64,000 nt of DNA from positions 4,287,030 to 4,351,029 of the forward strand of contig AP017308.1 in the NCBI GenBank assembly GCA_001548435.1. Reading direction: 5' to 3'. The DNA is from Leptolyngbya sp. NIES-3755 (GTDB lineage Bacteria; Cyanobacteriota; Cyanobacteriia; Leptolyngbyales; Leptolyngbyaceae). The position numbers and the translations under genes were made by a program. Below, piece by piece: positions 16,510 through 25,959 of the stretch (within the stretch, counting starts at the first letter, position 1; each line of letters begins with the position of its first letter). The notes beneath the pieces were generated by a model. The model saw nothing but the letters and a program-made list of their open reading frames with translations. It made no database searches and was not told where the DNA came from.

Positions 16510-17973
16510 CTATCCAATCTTTGGTGCATTCAATGAAGGTGGCAACATAGACTGAGGACTTGATTTAGGAGCGGGAGCAGGCGAGTTCGGAGAGGTCGTC
16601 AGACCTGAATTATCGGGCTGCGGCAGGATGAAGGTTGTGAAGACCAAACAGACCGCAGCAAGACACATGATTCCGAACGTGAAATAACCGACGAAGTTCG
16701 ACCAGAAACCATTTGTGTACGCGCCCATAATTCGAGGATTATTGCAGATTCTGAGGATATACCAAATAGTTGGTGGAACTGTGATGCCATAGACCACCGC
16801 TGAGAAAATGAGCGCTTGAACTGCACCAATTCCGGTGAGATTAATCAGCAAACTCAGAACGACAGAAACGAGCATGACTGCATAGAAGACTTTCGCTTCA
16901 TATAATTTCTTGTCCATTCCACGCGGCAAGCTAAATGCCTCAGCCGCAATATATCCACAAGTTCCTGCCAAGACTGGAACTGCAATAAATCCAGATGCCA
17001 GAATTGCAAATGCAAATAGGAAATAAGCAAACTCTCCCGCGATCGGTTCCAATGCTTTCGCAGCTTGATCGACAGTATCAATATCAGTAATACCGCTCGC
17101 ATGTAAGGTACTCGCACAAGCCCAAACGACGAAAAACATAATCGTGACGGCAATTCCCATGCCAAACGCATTATCTTTCCGCATCTCTTTGACTTCGTGG
17201 CGCAGATTGGGAATGTGATCAGCAGGTCGATCGAATAATTGTCCGTACCGATGTTCTGCATGATCCACGAACATTGAGGATTCCCAGAAGAACAAGTATG
17301 CAGAGATGTTTGTTCCCAAGAATGCGCCGACTGTACCGATATAGGATGGATTCAGTTCAATATGCGGCGTGACCATCGATCGAGCGACTAATCCCCAATC
17401 TTGGTGTACAAAGAACGGCACAAAGAAATACAGTACTAATGCACAAGCCGCCCATTTCAGAACGTTTGCTACTCGTTCATAGCTGGCGAAAAATAGCGTC
17501 GAAATAATCAGCACTCCAGCAATCACGCTAAACATACTGATGGGAATCGATGGAACAAGCATATTTGCAACTGCGCCCATCGCTAGGAGGTCTGAACCAA
17601 CATTAATCGTGACTGCTGGCAGCGTAATCAATCCGACTAACCACAGTACATAAGGAGGAAACTCTTCTTTAATGATGCGAATAATTCCTCGATGAGTCAC
17701 CAGTCCAATTCGAGCACTCATTTCTTGAATACAGACCATCATCGGGAACACAAATAGCGGCAACCACATTAACTGAGTTCCGTACTGTGCTCCTGCTTGC
17801 GAGAAGGTTGCAACACCGGATGGATCATCATCTGCGGCTCCAGTGACAAAGCCAGGTCCAAGCGTTTTTGAGAAAAAGTGCTTAGCTTTTACGACTAAAT
17901 TTCGGTTGGAGATGCGTTGCCGGAGATGACGATTCACTCTCGATCGATCAAACTCTTCGTTCGTTTTGGTCAT
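16510..17973 (-). CDS. NRAMP-like divalent metal transporter with atypical metal site
   Basis: A 487-aa membrane transporter with about 11 TM helices. The first helix motif reads GAADDDPSGVATFSQAGAQYG, related to the NRAMP TM1 motif but with D-P-S-G where classical Mn/Fe transporters have D-P-G-N. The TM6 region (FLGTNISAYLFFWESS) lacks the usual M-P-H. It thus belongs to a divergent NRAMP-like clade whose ion is unclear. It is the last gene of a leftward four-gene unit (two DUF1345 proteins, YtaF-like protein, this gene; spacing 14-60 bases). ATG 17973 is preferred; a GTG at 18012 is possible. Confidence 0.85.
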   Translation of the reverse strand: MTKTNEEFDRSRVNRHLRQRISNRNLVVKAKHFFSKTLGPGFVTGAADDDPSGVATFSQAGAQYGTQLMWLPLFVFPMMVCIQEMSARIGLVTHRGIIRIIKEEFPPYVLWLVGLITLPAVTINVGSDLLAMGAVANMLVPSIPISMFSVIAGVLIISTLFFASYERVANVLKWAACALVLYFFVPFFVHQDWGLVARSMVTPHIELNPSYIGTVGAFLGTNISAYLFFWESSMFVDHAEHRYGQLFDRPADHIPNLRHEVKEMRKDNAFGMGIAVTIMFFVVWACASTLHASGITDIDTVDQAAKALEPIAGEFAYFLFAFAILASGFIAVPVLAGTCGYIAAEAFSLPRGMDKKLYEAKVFYAVMLVSVVLSLLINLTGIGAVQALIFSAVVYGITVPPTIWYILRICNNPRIMGAYTNGFWSNFVGYFTFGIMCLAAVCLVFTTFILPQPDNSGLTTSPNSPAPAPKSSPQSMLPPSLNAPKIG

Positions 17974-18026
17974 GATGTTGAAGTAGATAAAGGAAACTGA
18001 CCTGCTCCTCACTCACACAAACCAAA

Positions 18027-18722
18027 TTAAGGAATAAAGTACTCGTACACGCCGAGAACAATCATCATCACGCCAGACAGCACTCCCGCAGAAATACCTG
18101 TCATTTTGCTCGTAGATTGTTCGCCTAGTAGATATCCAACCATCACAGCCAGAATGCTGCACACAAAAGTTAAGACTGTGGTAAGCGCAATATTGAAGCC
18201 AGAAATGCCTGCACCCACTCCTGTCCCCAAATTATTGATTGTGAGTCCGAACGAAAGCGCGATCGCTTCTTTGGCATCAATTTCACCAGAGCGATCGACA
18301 TCTGCAATCTCAGGATTTTCTAAATAGCTTGCATAAGACAATGGATCAATCGATTCAGCTCTGGCATCCAGTTGTGGAATAAAAGCAGAATCAACTCCTG
18401 CTGCGACCATCGATCGACGAATTTGGCGAAGTTTGACCCGATTGCGTTTTTTCTCACGCTCAAACGTATCCCAAATGCCCCAAATTCCAATGGCAACCAG
18501 CACTGCACTACCGATCACATTGGCAACGGGGTCAGGTAAATAACGCTCGATCGCGGCTCCGACTGACAGTGAAAGCAATGTTCCCAATGCAGACACAAGC
18601 GCGATTAAGCAATTACTTAACCAGCCAATTCGCAGTTTTTTCACTCCATACGCAACCGCAACGGCAAAGTTATCAACATTCGAGGAAAAGCACAGAACAA
18701 ACGAAGAAAAGAGGTGAGTCAT
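18027..18722 (-). CDS. YtaF/MntP-like membrane protein (putative Mn efflux)
   Basis: A 231-aa six-TM protein. The N terminus SSNVDNFAVAVAYGVKKL and the internally repeated GLTINNLGTGVGAGISG fit the YtaF branch of the MntP/LysE-like fold, whose relatives export Mn2+. A cytosolic loop (about 80-145) holds DVDRSGEIDAKEA, which looks like an EF-hand-type calcium loop (D-x-D-x-S-x-E-x-D). That loop suggests gating or sensing by a divalent cation, which fits the neighbourhood. It lies in the leftward operon between the DUF1345 and NRAMP-like genes. Confidence 0.8.
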   Translation of the reverse strand: MTHLFSSFVLCFSSNVDNFAVAVAYGVKKLRIGWLSNCLIALVSALGTLLSLSVGAAIERYLPDPVANVIGSAVLVAIGIWGIWDTFEREKKRNRVKLRQIRRSMVAAGVDSAFIPQLDARAESIDPLSYASYLENPEIADVDRSGEIDAKEAIALSFGLTINNLGTGVGAGISGFNIALTTVLTFVCSILAVMVGYLLGEQSTSKMTGISAGVLSGVMMIVLGVYEYFIP

Positions 18723-18778
18723 GTCAAGTCATTCCAAAGAAGATGAACAAATGAATGAATCGATCGGGGCTAAACTCT

Positions 18779-19417
18779 CTACAGAAGTTCAGATACGAGA
18801 TTCACAGACATCGCCACAATGCCAACGAAGTACCAAAAAGCGATCAAACACTGTCCCAAGGCTAAGCGTCGAACCGTGCGCGACGTAATGAAGGTATCAG
18901 AGGTTTGAGCGGTTGCCCCAAGTGTGAATGCAAAGTAGAGAAAATCCCAATCGGTTGGAGTGTCTTGCTCCTGAAATTCAATTCCGCCAGGACTATCGGG
19001 ACGGTAGTAAAGTGCCGCATAGTATTGAGCAAACAAAGTATGAAGCAGAAACCAGGACAGAAGAATCGCCAACATTGAGATACCGAGATGCAGAGCCAGC
19101 ACTTCTGTCGAAGCTTCTTTGGTCGTTTTTAACAATCGAAACGCAATAAAGATCATAGAGAGCGCCGTTGCTACGATCGTAAAAATCGCAGTTCGACGCA
19201 AATTAAATCTGCGAGCGCGATAAGCTGTGGTTTCAGGAGTCGTTCGCAGAATGATCAGCACCACTGGAAACAGAAAACAACTGACTGCCGCTGCCCAAGT
19301 TGCTAATAATCGAGTCGAGGTCTGAAGGTGTGAAGGCAATAGGAAAAATACAATCAAACCACCACAGAGTGCTAAACTCACCCGCAATCGAAACGAAAGA
19401 TATTGCAAAACATTCAT
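18779..19417 (-). CDS. DUF1345 membrane protein (copy 2)
   Basis: A 212-aa protein with five or six TM helices. The conserved part DFLYFAFTLGATAQTSDTF and the following VRRLALGQCLIAFWYFVGIV are typical of DUF1345, a family of unknown function that resembles a potassium-channel-like pore region. It is a paralogue of the gene directly upstream at 19437. ATG 19417 has GAGG ten bases upstream and is preferred to an upstream GTG/TTG. Confidence 0.8.
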   Translation of the reverse strand: MNVLQYLSFRLRVSLALCGGLIVFFLLPSHLQTSTRLLATWAAAVSCFLFPVVLIILRTTPETTAYRARRFNLRRTAIFTIVATALSMIFIAFRLLKTTKEASTEVLALHLGISMLAILLSWFLLHTLFAQYYAALYYRPDSPGGIEFQEQDTPTDWDFLYFAFTLGATAQTSDTFITSRTVRRLALGQCLIAFWYFVGIVAMSVNLVSELL

Positions 19418-19436
19418 TGGAGTTGCCTCGATCGAT

Positions 19437-20171
19437 TTATAGCAATCCACCAACGATACCGACACTCAGCGCAATAATCACGCTGTAGAAGAAGAATGAA
19501 ACAATGCCATGACCGAGAGACAATCGGCGCATCGCGGGGGTCATAATCGAGATGTCTGAAGTCTGCGAAGTCATGCCGATCGTAAAAGAGAAATAGAGAA
19601 AGTCGAGGAAATCGGGTTGTTCTCCGCCTGGAAGTTCGATTCCGCCTTCATACTCTAGCTTTGGATCAGACTGATCAATCCGGTAGTAACAGGAAGTATA
19701 GTGCAGAGCAAACATGGTGTGCGTTAAAAACCAGGACGAAAGAATCGATACGATCGATAACGCAATCTGAACAGTCAACGCGGAAGCGGGCAAATCTTTG
19801 TTATCGACGAGCATTAATGCGATCGCGCCAATGCTAATCAATGCGGTACAAACAACTAAAAGAAAAATTGCCCAGTGCTCTGCTTCTTGACGTTGAGCAC
19901 GATCGGATGTTTTTTCTGCATCCGAACTGACCATCATCCAGAACACAATGCTCAGGAAGCAAAAAACGCCTGCAATCCAAGCAGCAAGAACGCGACTATA
20001 AAGGTGCATTGCATCGGGCAGGATTACAAAAACCGTCATCCCGGCTATGACCGCAAGACCGATACGTTGACGAGAATCTAGACTAATCAGGGCATGAAAG
20101 ACAAGAGATCCAAAGTCTTGAAGCGATCGAGAAAAGCGCGATCGGTGAGGTAAATTTGGCTGAATTTTCAT
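19437..20171 (-). CDS. DUF1345 membrane protein (copy 1)
   Basis: A 244-aa paralogue of the downstream gene. The signature here is DFLDFLYFSFTIGMTSQTSD followed by MRRLSLGHGIVSFFFYSVII. An N-terminal basic, cytosolic stretch of about 35 residues precedes the first helix. It is the first gene of the leftward operon ending with the NRAMP-like gene, so the operon promoter is expected in 20172-20546. Confidence 0.8.
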   Translation of the reverse strand: MKIQPNLPHRSRFSRSLQDFGSLVFHALISLDSRQRIGLAVIAGMTVFVILPDAMHLYSRVLAAWIAGVFCFLSIVFWMMVSSDAEKTSDRAQRQEAEHWAIFLLVVCTALISIGAIALMLVDNKDLPASALTVQIALSIVSILSSWFLTHTMFALHYTSCYYRIDQSDPKLEYEGGIELPGGEQPDFLDFLYFSFTIGMTSQTSDISIMTPAMRRLSLGHGIVSFFFYSVIIALSVGIVGGLL

Positions 20172-20546
20172 AATTCATTCGAGAAGTATACTGCCAGACA
20201 CAGCAGATTTTGGAAAAGGCAAAATGACAGGAGACAATCTCCTGGTGAAGCAACGGTAACAACGAAAAACTTGCAGATTCGCGGATCGAAACAGTTCAGA
20301 TGTAGCTAAGGTCGATTCGGAGCGAAGCTCATCGCTTCCCCAACTGCAAGATTGCCCTTGATTAGGGAGAGTTCGCCCTCAATCAAAGAGAACTTGATGA
20401 GTAAAGTTGCTTTATCAGCAAAAGATTCAGTTGGGAAAGCTTTCTAATTGCTCCATAGCTTACCGCAAAGTCATGAACTCAGAGCAGAAAGTTTTATAAA
20501 TCGCAAAATTGAGTTTTGATAAGGAGTGTGAAGTGAATGTAATATC
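20172..20546. promoter_or_regulatory. 375-bp spacer with nested stem-loops
   Basis: No gene supported. It holds an 8-bp inverted pair CCCAACTG (20339-20346) and CAGTTGGG (20428-20435), and inside it a stem TTGATTAGGG/CCCTCAATCAA. On the minus strand it would be part of the leader of the DUF1345 operon. I looked for the yybP-ykoY (Mn2+) riboswitch consensus and did not find it. Confidence 0.4.
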
Positions 20547-21911
20547 TCAGGCAAACAAGTCGGTTTTTTCTGCCTGCTTTCCTGACCATTTTTGCCAGCG
20601 ATCGATAGAACGATTCACGCAGTCTAAGCAATCATCGCCTGCAAAACAAATTCGCTCCATTCGTTCACACGCCATCAGCACTTCACCATTTCCAAGTCCT
20701 GGATTCAGCACAAAATGACCAGGCTTGCTATAGAGACTGATTAGATAAGTCACAAGACCTTCAATTCCTTCGATCGACAAAGCTTGATCTGGAATCACGA
20801 TCGATTGATGCGCGAACAATGCCAGATACATTCCGCTAATTAGCAACTCACATCGAAATGGCATTCGTTGAGCGCGACAGAAATTGAGAATATCACCTTG
20901 CGATCGTAAAACCGCTACGACTTTCGCTTCATTGATCAAATAATCATGATTCCATGACGTTTGAGGAGGTACGATCGCCAAGGCTGCATTCGAGGGCAAA
21001 CAATCTCGATAGTTCTCACGATCCGTTTTGCCACAATAAATTAAATGCCGTTTCAGCATCCAAGTATCGCCTTGTTGAACTTCAAGCGTTGAAGTTTTGG
21101 CATCGGTTACTTTGCGGATTGCTTTCTTGGCAGTTTTCGCGGCTCGTTCAGCCTCCACCGATTGAAGCGCTAACAATTGAAGTTCAGCCTGTTTTGCTTT
21201 GGCAGCATCAGCAATTTCTTGATAGTGTTCAGCTTCGCTTGGATGGAGTTCTGCGGCTTTGAGGGATTGTTCTGCTAGCTTGCGCTCTTCACTCCCTGCA
21301 CGGGCGATTTTAAGCAGGATTTGAGGGCTTTTGGAGACAGCACTGCCCCGAATTGCAGCTTTCACTTCAGGGGCAATGTCTCGCGCAATTTGTTTACCTT
21401 GCTGGAATGTGCGCTCGGTATAGCCAATTTCTTCCGCTAACTCGACGGTCGTTTTGAGAGGGGGCGAATTGATTTCACCACCTTTTTTCCGAGTGAACTG
21501 GTTGTCTCCAGGACGCGCTCTGAGTCCCAGACGTTCTAGGATTTGGTCACGTTCCAACCACAGTTCCGATCGCTCCAAGGCTTCGAGTTCGTTCCGAATT
21601 AAATTTTCGTCAATTTCTGCGAGTCGAGCTTGATCGCGATCGCAGTTCACCACCTTACATTCGATTTGAGTAAATCCCAGAAGCCGACACGCGGTCAGTC
21701 GATGTAATCCTGCAATCAAAAGAAAGTTCTGATCGAGCGTAATTGGGTTCAAAAGTCCGTTGGCTTCAATCGATCGCATTAAATCAGCAACCTTGTGATC
21801 CTTCAAAGGTCGTCGGTTTGAACCCACACTCACTTTATCAATATCAATTAGAGCCATAGCTAGGGTTTTGTTTGATGCGTCGATTGAGAATCGTTTGAAA
21901 ATCGCAGCCAT
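20547..21911 (-). CDS. ParB-like domain protein fused to a degenerate DNA methyltransferase domain
   Basis: A 454-aa protein. Residues 15-110 are a ParB/Srx-type domain (NRRPLKDHKVADLMRSIEANG, LIAGLHRLTACRLLG, ENLIRNELEALERSELW), followed by a KorB/HTH-like helical part and a coiled coil. The last 170 residues follow the plan of ParB-linked N4/N6 DNA methyltransferases (QQGDTWMLKRHLIYCGKT) but the catalytic motif D-P-P-Y is VPPQ and the SAM loop D-P-F-x-G-S-G reads NPGLGNG. It probably binds DNA without methylating it. It is monocistronic on the minus strand, with no ParA in the window. Confidence 0.75.
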   Translation of the reverse strand: MAAIFKRFSIDASNKTLAMALIDIDKVSVGSNRRPLKDHKVADLMRSIEANGLLNPITLDQNFLLIAGLHRLTACRLLGFTQIECKVVNCDRDQARLAEIDENLIRNELEALERSELWLERDQILERLGLRARPGDNQFTRKKGGEINSPPLKTTVELAEEIGYTERTFQQGKQIARDIAPEVKAAIRGSAVSKSPQILLKIARAGSEERKLAEQSLKAAELHPSEAEHYQEIADAAKAKQAELQLLALQSVEAERAAKTAKKAIRKVTDAKTSTLEVQQGDTWMLKRHLIYCGKTDRENYRDCLPSNAALAIVPPQTSWNHDYLINEAKVVAVLRSQGDILNFCRAQRMPFRCELLISGMYLALFAHQSIVIPDQALSIEGIEGLVTYLISLYSKPGHFVLNPGLGNGEVLMACERMERICFAGDDCLDCVNRSIDRWQKWSGKQAEKTDLFA

Positions 21912-22209
21912 TATGAAGTGCTTCTCTATGGTAGCTCAGATTCACTGGTCTCGATTCACCCAGTCGTATGACTAATCTTTGCAAAGTTTAAAAACGACTT
22001 GGAGAAATCCATCAAGGATCACATAATCTTAAGAATGAACGCGGTACTTCGTGATTGCATCCAGTCAATGCTGACAAGTCATGATTCGAGCGTAGGAGAT
22101 CATTGCTTGAGTCAGCAATCTATCTTTAGAGATGTTGTGTTGAGTAATATTGTTTGACACGATACAATTCATCGCCACGATCGGAAAGTTTTTATTTCAA
22201 AATCGTAAT

Positions 22210-24468
22210 ATGCTACCCAAAGCCATTGATCGAGCTAGTGTTTCACCGCAACTTCAATCTCTCGATTATCAGGTCATTCATGCGATTCCAGGACGAGTCC
22301 GCCTCAGAGTTCCTCGACTGAGCCAAGATCCGCTGTACGCCAATAAGTTGAACTGGTTTGTCGAATCGATCAGTGTTGTGATCAGTGTTCGGATTAATGC
22401 GATCGCGGATTCGGTGATTGTGTATTACGAACAACAAACCGCAACGTTAGCAACCATTCAGGAATCCCTGATTACAGCAGTTCAACGTGCTCTGATCGAA
22501 GATTTGCCGCCTGAAGCGACTCCGTTTGGTGAATTGTTATCGAAGACAGAACTGCGCCCTGAAATCAATTGGATTGAACGATTGGGCTTACCGGTGACCA
22601 GTTTAGGACTCGCGCTAGTGGCTCAACAGGTAGCATTGCCGTTGTCTCCGTTGCTGGTTGGTGGATTAGTTGCGATCGCAGCAATGCCTTTTGTGCTGAG
22701 AACAATAGAGACGACTCTCAAAGAAAGACGTTTAGATGCGGATGTTCTAGATGTTATTTGGCTCACCCTGTACACCGTCAAAGGAGATTTTGTTGCGCCT
22801 GCTTTGATGGTGAGCTTGATGGAGTCTGGAGAAGCGTTACGAGATACAACTGCTCGTGCCAATGAACATCATGCGGTTCAGATGGTGGGGGGTATTAATC
22901 GAATGGTTCGAGTGGAACGCAGTGGACAAGAAGAACTGGTTCCGCTTGATGAAGTGAACTTAGGCGATCGAGTGGTAGTTTATGCAGGTGAACGCATCCC
23001 AGTCAGCGGTCGAGTGTTGCGTGGAACCGGATTGATCGATGAACATGAACTCACAGGAGAATCAACTTTAGTCTCTCGGTCTGAAGGGCAAGTTGTTCAT
23101 GCTTCGACGCGATTGTTAGATGGACAAATCTGTGTGTTGACCAAGCGCATGGGACAACAAACGCGAGTTGGTTTAACCGTTCAATTGATGCAATCGGCTC
23201 CAGTCCATGACACCCGAATTGAAGATTATGCGGCAACCTTGGCGAATTTAGCAATCTTACCTAGTGTGCTCTTAGGTGGAGCGATTTTTGCCCTCACTCG
23301 TGATATTTCCCGCGCTCTTGCTCCTTTGCATCTGGACTTTAGCCACGGGATTCGATTGTCCGTTCCAACGACGGTTCTTTCCGCACTCACGTATGCTTCA
23401 CGGCATGGAATCTACATTCGGAGTGGACGAGCCTTGGAAATGTTATCGAAAGTTGACGCGATCGCATTTGATAAGACTGGAACAATCACTCAAGGCAATG
23501 CGGCAGTCACCATGGTTCGGACTGTGAACACTCGCACTTCGATCAAAGACGTATTGACTTTAGCGGCATCTGTAGAAAAAGAAAATACTCATCCAGTTGC
23601 AAAAGCAATTCTTGATTACGCCGCTGCGAAGGGGATTCAGCCCCGTCCTTGTGAAACTTGGGAGTATCGAATTGGCTTAGGAATTGTGGCTCAGATTGAT
23701 GGGGATTCGGTGATCGTTGGCAGTCATCGATTGATGGAAAAAGAAGGCATTGATGCTGAAGTGATCGATAGACGCTATCCCGAATTACATATCAGTCGAT
23801 GTTCATTAGTCTATGTTGCCCGCAATGGAAAGTTATTAGGTGCGATTTCGTACACTGATTCAATTCGGACAGAGGCGACAGGAGTGATTCAACAGTTGCG
23901 CGATCGCGGCATTGAGTCGTACATGATGACCGGAGATAATCCGCGTGTCGCTCAAGATGTCGCTCATGCGATCGGAATCAAAGCTGATCAGGTCTTTGCT
24001 GAAGTGACTCCAAAGGGCAAGGTAAAGGCGATTCAGCAACTACAAGAGCAAGGAAAAGTCGTTGCCTTTATCGGTGAAGGCATTAACGATATTGCGGCAT
24101 TGGCTCATGCGGATGTTTCGATCTCGATCGCAAGTAGCAGTGATATGGCACGAGAAACGGCGGATATTGTGCTGCTCGATGATGATCTGCGAGACTTAGC
24201 TCATAGTATTGCGATCGCACAACGCGCAATGGACATTATTTATCAAAATACAATGCTCGTCGCAGTTCCGAACATCAGTGTCGTTCTCGCGGGAATTGTT
24301 CTCGCACTCGATCCGATTTTGGGTGTGATCATCAGTAATGGTTCGATGATTCTGGCTGAAGTTAATAGTATTCGTCCGTTGTTTGATCCAGGTGAAGATC
24401 CATTTCTCAAGGCAACCCAGTCTTTGAAATCCGCTGAGCCGCTCAATCCTGCATTGGGACTGGCTTAG
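22210..24468 (+). CDS. P1B-type metal-transporting ATPase with CoBaHMA-type N-terminal domain
   Basis: A 752-aa P-type ATPase. Residues 15-95 are the basic HMA-like domain (DYQVIHAIPGRVRLRVPRL). The pump core has actuator ELTGES, phosphorylation motif FDKTGTIT, ENTHPVAKA in the nucleotide domain, MMTGDN and the hinge GEGINDIAAL. In the membrane site the usual C-P-C/S-P-C is replaced by RLSVPTT. Classical hinges read GDGIND, so the Glu here is unusual. It is one of three family members in the window. The ion is unknown. The start is uncertain: ATG 22210 has a weak RBS and a TTG at 22150 would add 20 residues. Confidence 0.88.
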   Translation: MLPKAIDRASVSPQLQSLDYQVIHAIPGRVRLRVPRLSQDPLYANKLNWFVESISVVISVRINAIADSVIVYYEQQTATLATIQESLITAVQRALIEDLPPEATPFGELLSKTELRPEINWIERLGLPVTSLGLALVAQQVALPLSPLLVGGLVAIAAMPFVLRTIETTLKERRLDADVLDVIWLTLYTVKGDFVAPALMVSLMESGEALRDTTARANEHHAVQMVGGINRMVRVERSGQEELVPLDEVNLGDRVVVYAGERIPVSGRVLRGTGLIDEHELTGESTLVSRSEGQVVHASTRLLDGQICVLTKRMGQQTRVGLTVQLMQSAPVHDTRIEDYAATLANLAILPSVLLGGAIFALTRDISRALAPLHLDFSHGIRLSVPTTVLSALTYASRHGIYIRSGRALEMLSKVDAIAFDKTGTITQGNAAVTMVRTVNTRTSIKDVLTLAASVEKENTHPVAKAILDYAAAKGIQPRPCETWEYRIGLGIVAQIDGDSVIVGSHRLMEKEGIDAEVIDRRYPELHISRCSLVYVARNGKLLGAISYTDSIRTEATGVIQQLRDRGIESYMMTGDNPRVAQDVAHAIGIKADQVFAEVTPKGKVKAIQQLQEQGKVVAFIGEGINDIAALAHADVSISIASSSDMARETADIVLLDDDLRDLAHSIAIAQRAMDIIYQNTMLVAVPNISVVLAGIVLALDPILGVIISNGSMILAEVNSIRPLFDPGEDPFLKATQSLKSAEPLNPALGLA

Positions 24469-24490
24469 GTTCACACTCAGGAGATAGATT

Positions 24491-25750
24491 ATGCCTCGCT
24501 GTTCTGTCTGCCAAACTCGCTACACGGCTAACAAAACCGATCGCTGCCCGCTCTGTGGTTGGGATATTCAGCCGCTTTCATTTGTCACAGGCATGATTCC
24601 CGAAGTTTCTCAGAAAGAGGCAATTCGGCTGGAATGGGCAAAACAGCTTTGGAGTAAGGCAAAAGCCTGTCAAGACCAAGCTCGACAGATTCAGCTTCAA
24701 TTTGAGGCAATCAGCGATCGAGAAAAAACGTTCCAAGCCCAACTCATTCAGCAAAAAACCGAGTTCGAGGCAACTTTAAAACAGTACGAAACGACGATTG
24801 TGGCGCTTCAAACTAAACTCGATCAAGCTTTAATCGACCCCATTCCCGAAGTTGAGGAAACGCCAATTGAAGAGCCGATTATTGTTGAGAAACAAACATT
24901 TGTACCTTCAGAACGATCGCTGAAATCTTTCCACTTTGAAACCGTTGTAATTCATCCATCTGGACGCGAAATTCAATCCAAGCAAGCTCTGTTCTACGAT
25001 GAAACCTTATACAAAGACATCGCTCTAGAAATGGTTGCGATTCCAGGTGGGCGCTTTGAAATGGGTTCTCCAGCCACAGAAACCGGACGAGATTTGCATG
25101 AAAATCCGCAACATTGGGTGAACATTGCCCCATTTGCGATGAGTCGATTTTTGATCACTCAAGCTCAATGGAAAGCGATCGCAGCTTTACCTAAAATTAA
25201 ACGCACTCTCAATCTCTATCCTTCTGATTTTGAAGGCGACGATCTTCCCGTTGAACAAATTTCCTGGTTTGACGCGATCGAGTTCTGCACTCGTTTATCT
25301 CAACAAACCGGACAGTCTTATCGCCTCCCCAGTGAAGCCGAATGGGAATATGCTTGCCGTGCAGGAACGATTACGCCCTTTCACTTCGGAGACACGATCG
25401 CGGTAGATTTAGCGAACTATGACGCGAACTATGTGTACCGATTTGGCACGACTGGACACTATCGGCAAACCACTACTTCGATGATGTCGATCGCGAATTC
25501 ATTCGGACTCTCTGATATGCACGGCAACGTCTGGGAATGGTGTGCGGATGCGTGGCACGAAAACTATCAAGGTGCGCCCACAGACGGCAGTGTATGGGAA
25601 GCAGAGGACGAAGTGACTTATCGAGTTTTGCGGGGAGGAGCCTGGTATTGTTTGCCCGAACTTTGTCGATCGGCGCAACGCCACTGGAATCAGCCCAATA
25701 TGACTGGAAGTGGCATTGGATTTCGTGTGGTTTGTGAGATGAAAAATTAG
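24491..25750 (+). CDS. Formylglycine-generating-enzyme-like protein with zinc ribbon and coiled coil
   Basis: A 419-aa protein in three parts: an N-terminal zinc ribbon (C-S-V-C near residue 4 and C-P-L-C near 18), a coiled coil (about 50-125), and an FGE/SUMF1-type domain (about 190-418) with MVAIPGGRFEMGSP, YRLPSEAEWEYACRAG, HGNVWEWCADAW and the terminal GFRVVCE. Proteins of this fold oxidise a Cys to formylglycine in true FGEs, but most bacterial members have other or unknown roles. It follows the ATPase gene by 22 bases and is probably co-transcribed with it. Confidence 0.87.
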   Translation: MPRCSVCQTRYTANKTDRCPLCGWDIQPLSFVTGMIPEVSQKEAIRLEWAKQLWSKAKACQDQARQIQLQFEAISDREKTFQAQLIQQKTEFEATLKQYETTIVALQTKLDQALIDPIPEVEETPIEEPIIVEKQTFVPSERSLKSFHFETVVIHPSGREIQSKQALFYDETLYKDIALEMVAIPGGRFEMGSPATETGRDLHENPQHWVNIAPFAMSRFLITQAQWKAIAALPKIKRTLNLYPSDFEGDDLPVEQISWFDAIEFCTRLSQQTGQSYRLPSEAEWEYACRAGTITPFHFGDTIAVDLANYDANYVYRFGTTGHYRQTTTSMMSIANSFGLSDMHGNVWEWCADAWHENYQGAPTDGSVWEAEDEVTYRVLRGGAWYCLPELCRSAQRHWNQPNMTGSGIGFRVVCEMKN

Positions 25751-25959
25751 TCGATCGATAAGAAAGTTCAACAGAATGCAACTTTGCACCAGATAACGCA
25801 GTAAGATACTCAGTAAGCTTCATATTTAAGATGCTTCAAACTATTCTGAAGCACAATCAATCTAAACCGACCTGCTAGAAGAGATAAGGGTTGCTCTTCT
25901 ACAGTTTTTCAATTTCCCTATCAATCTGTTATCTCTACATCTCAAAAGGAGAGAGTGTT

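Noticed and set aside
20172-20546. Mn2+ riboswitch (yybP-ykoY) ahead of the DUF1345/YtaF/NRAMP operon
   Set aside because: The expected conserved GGGGAGTAG-type segment is missing; only generic stem-loops are present.
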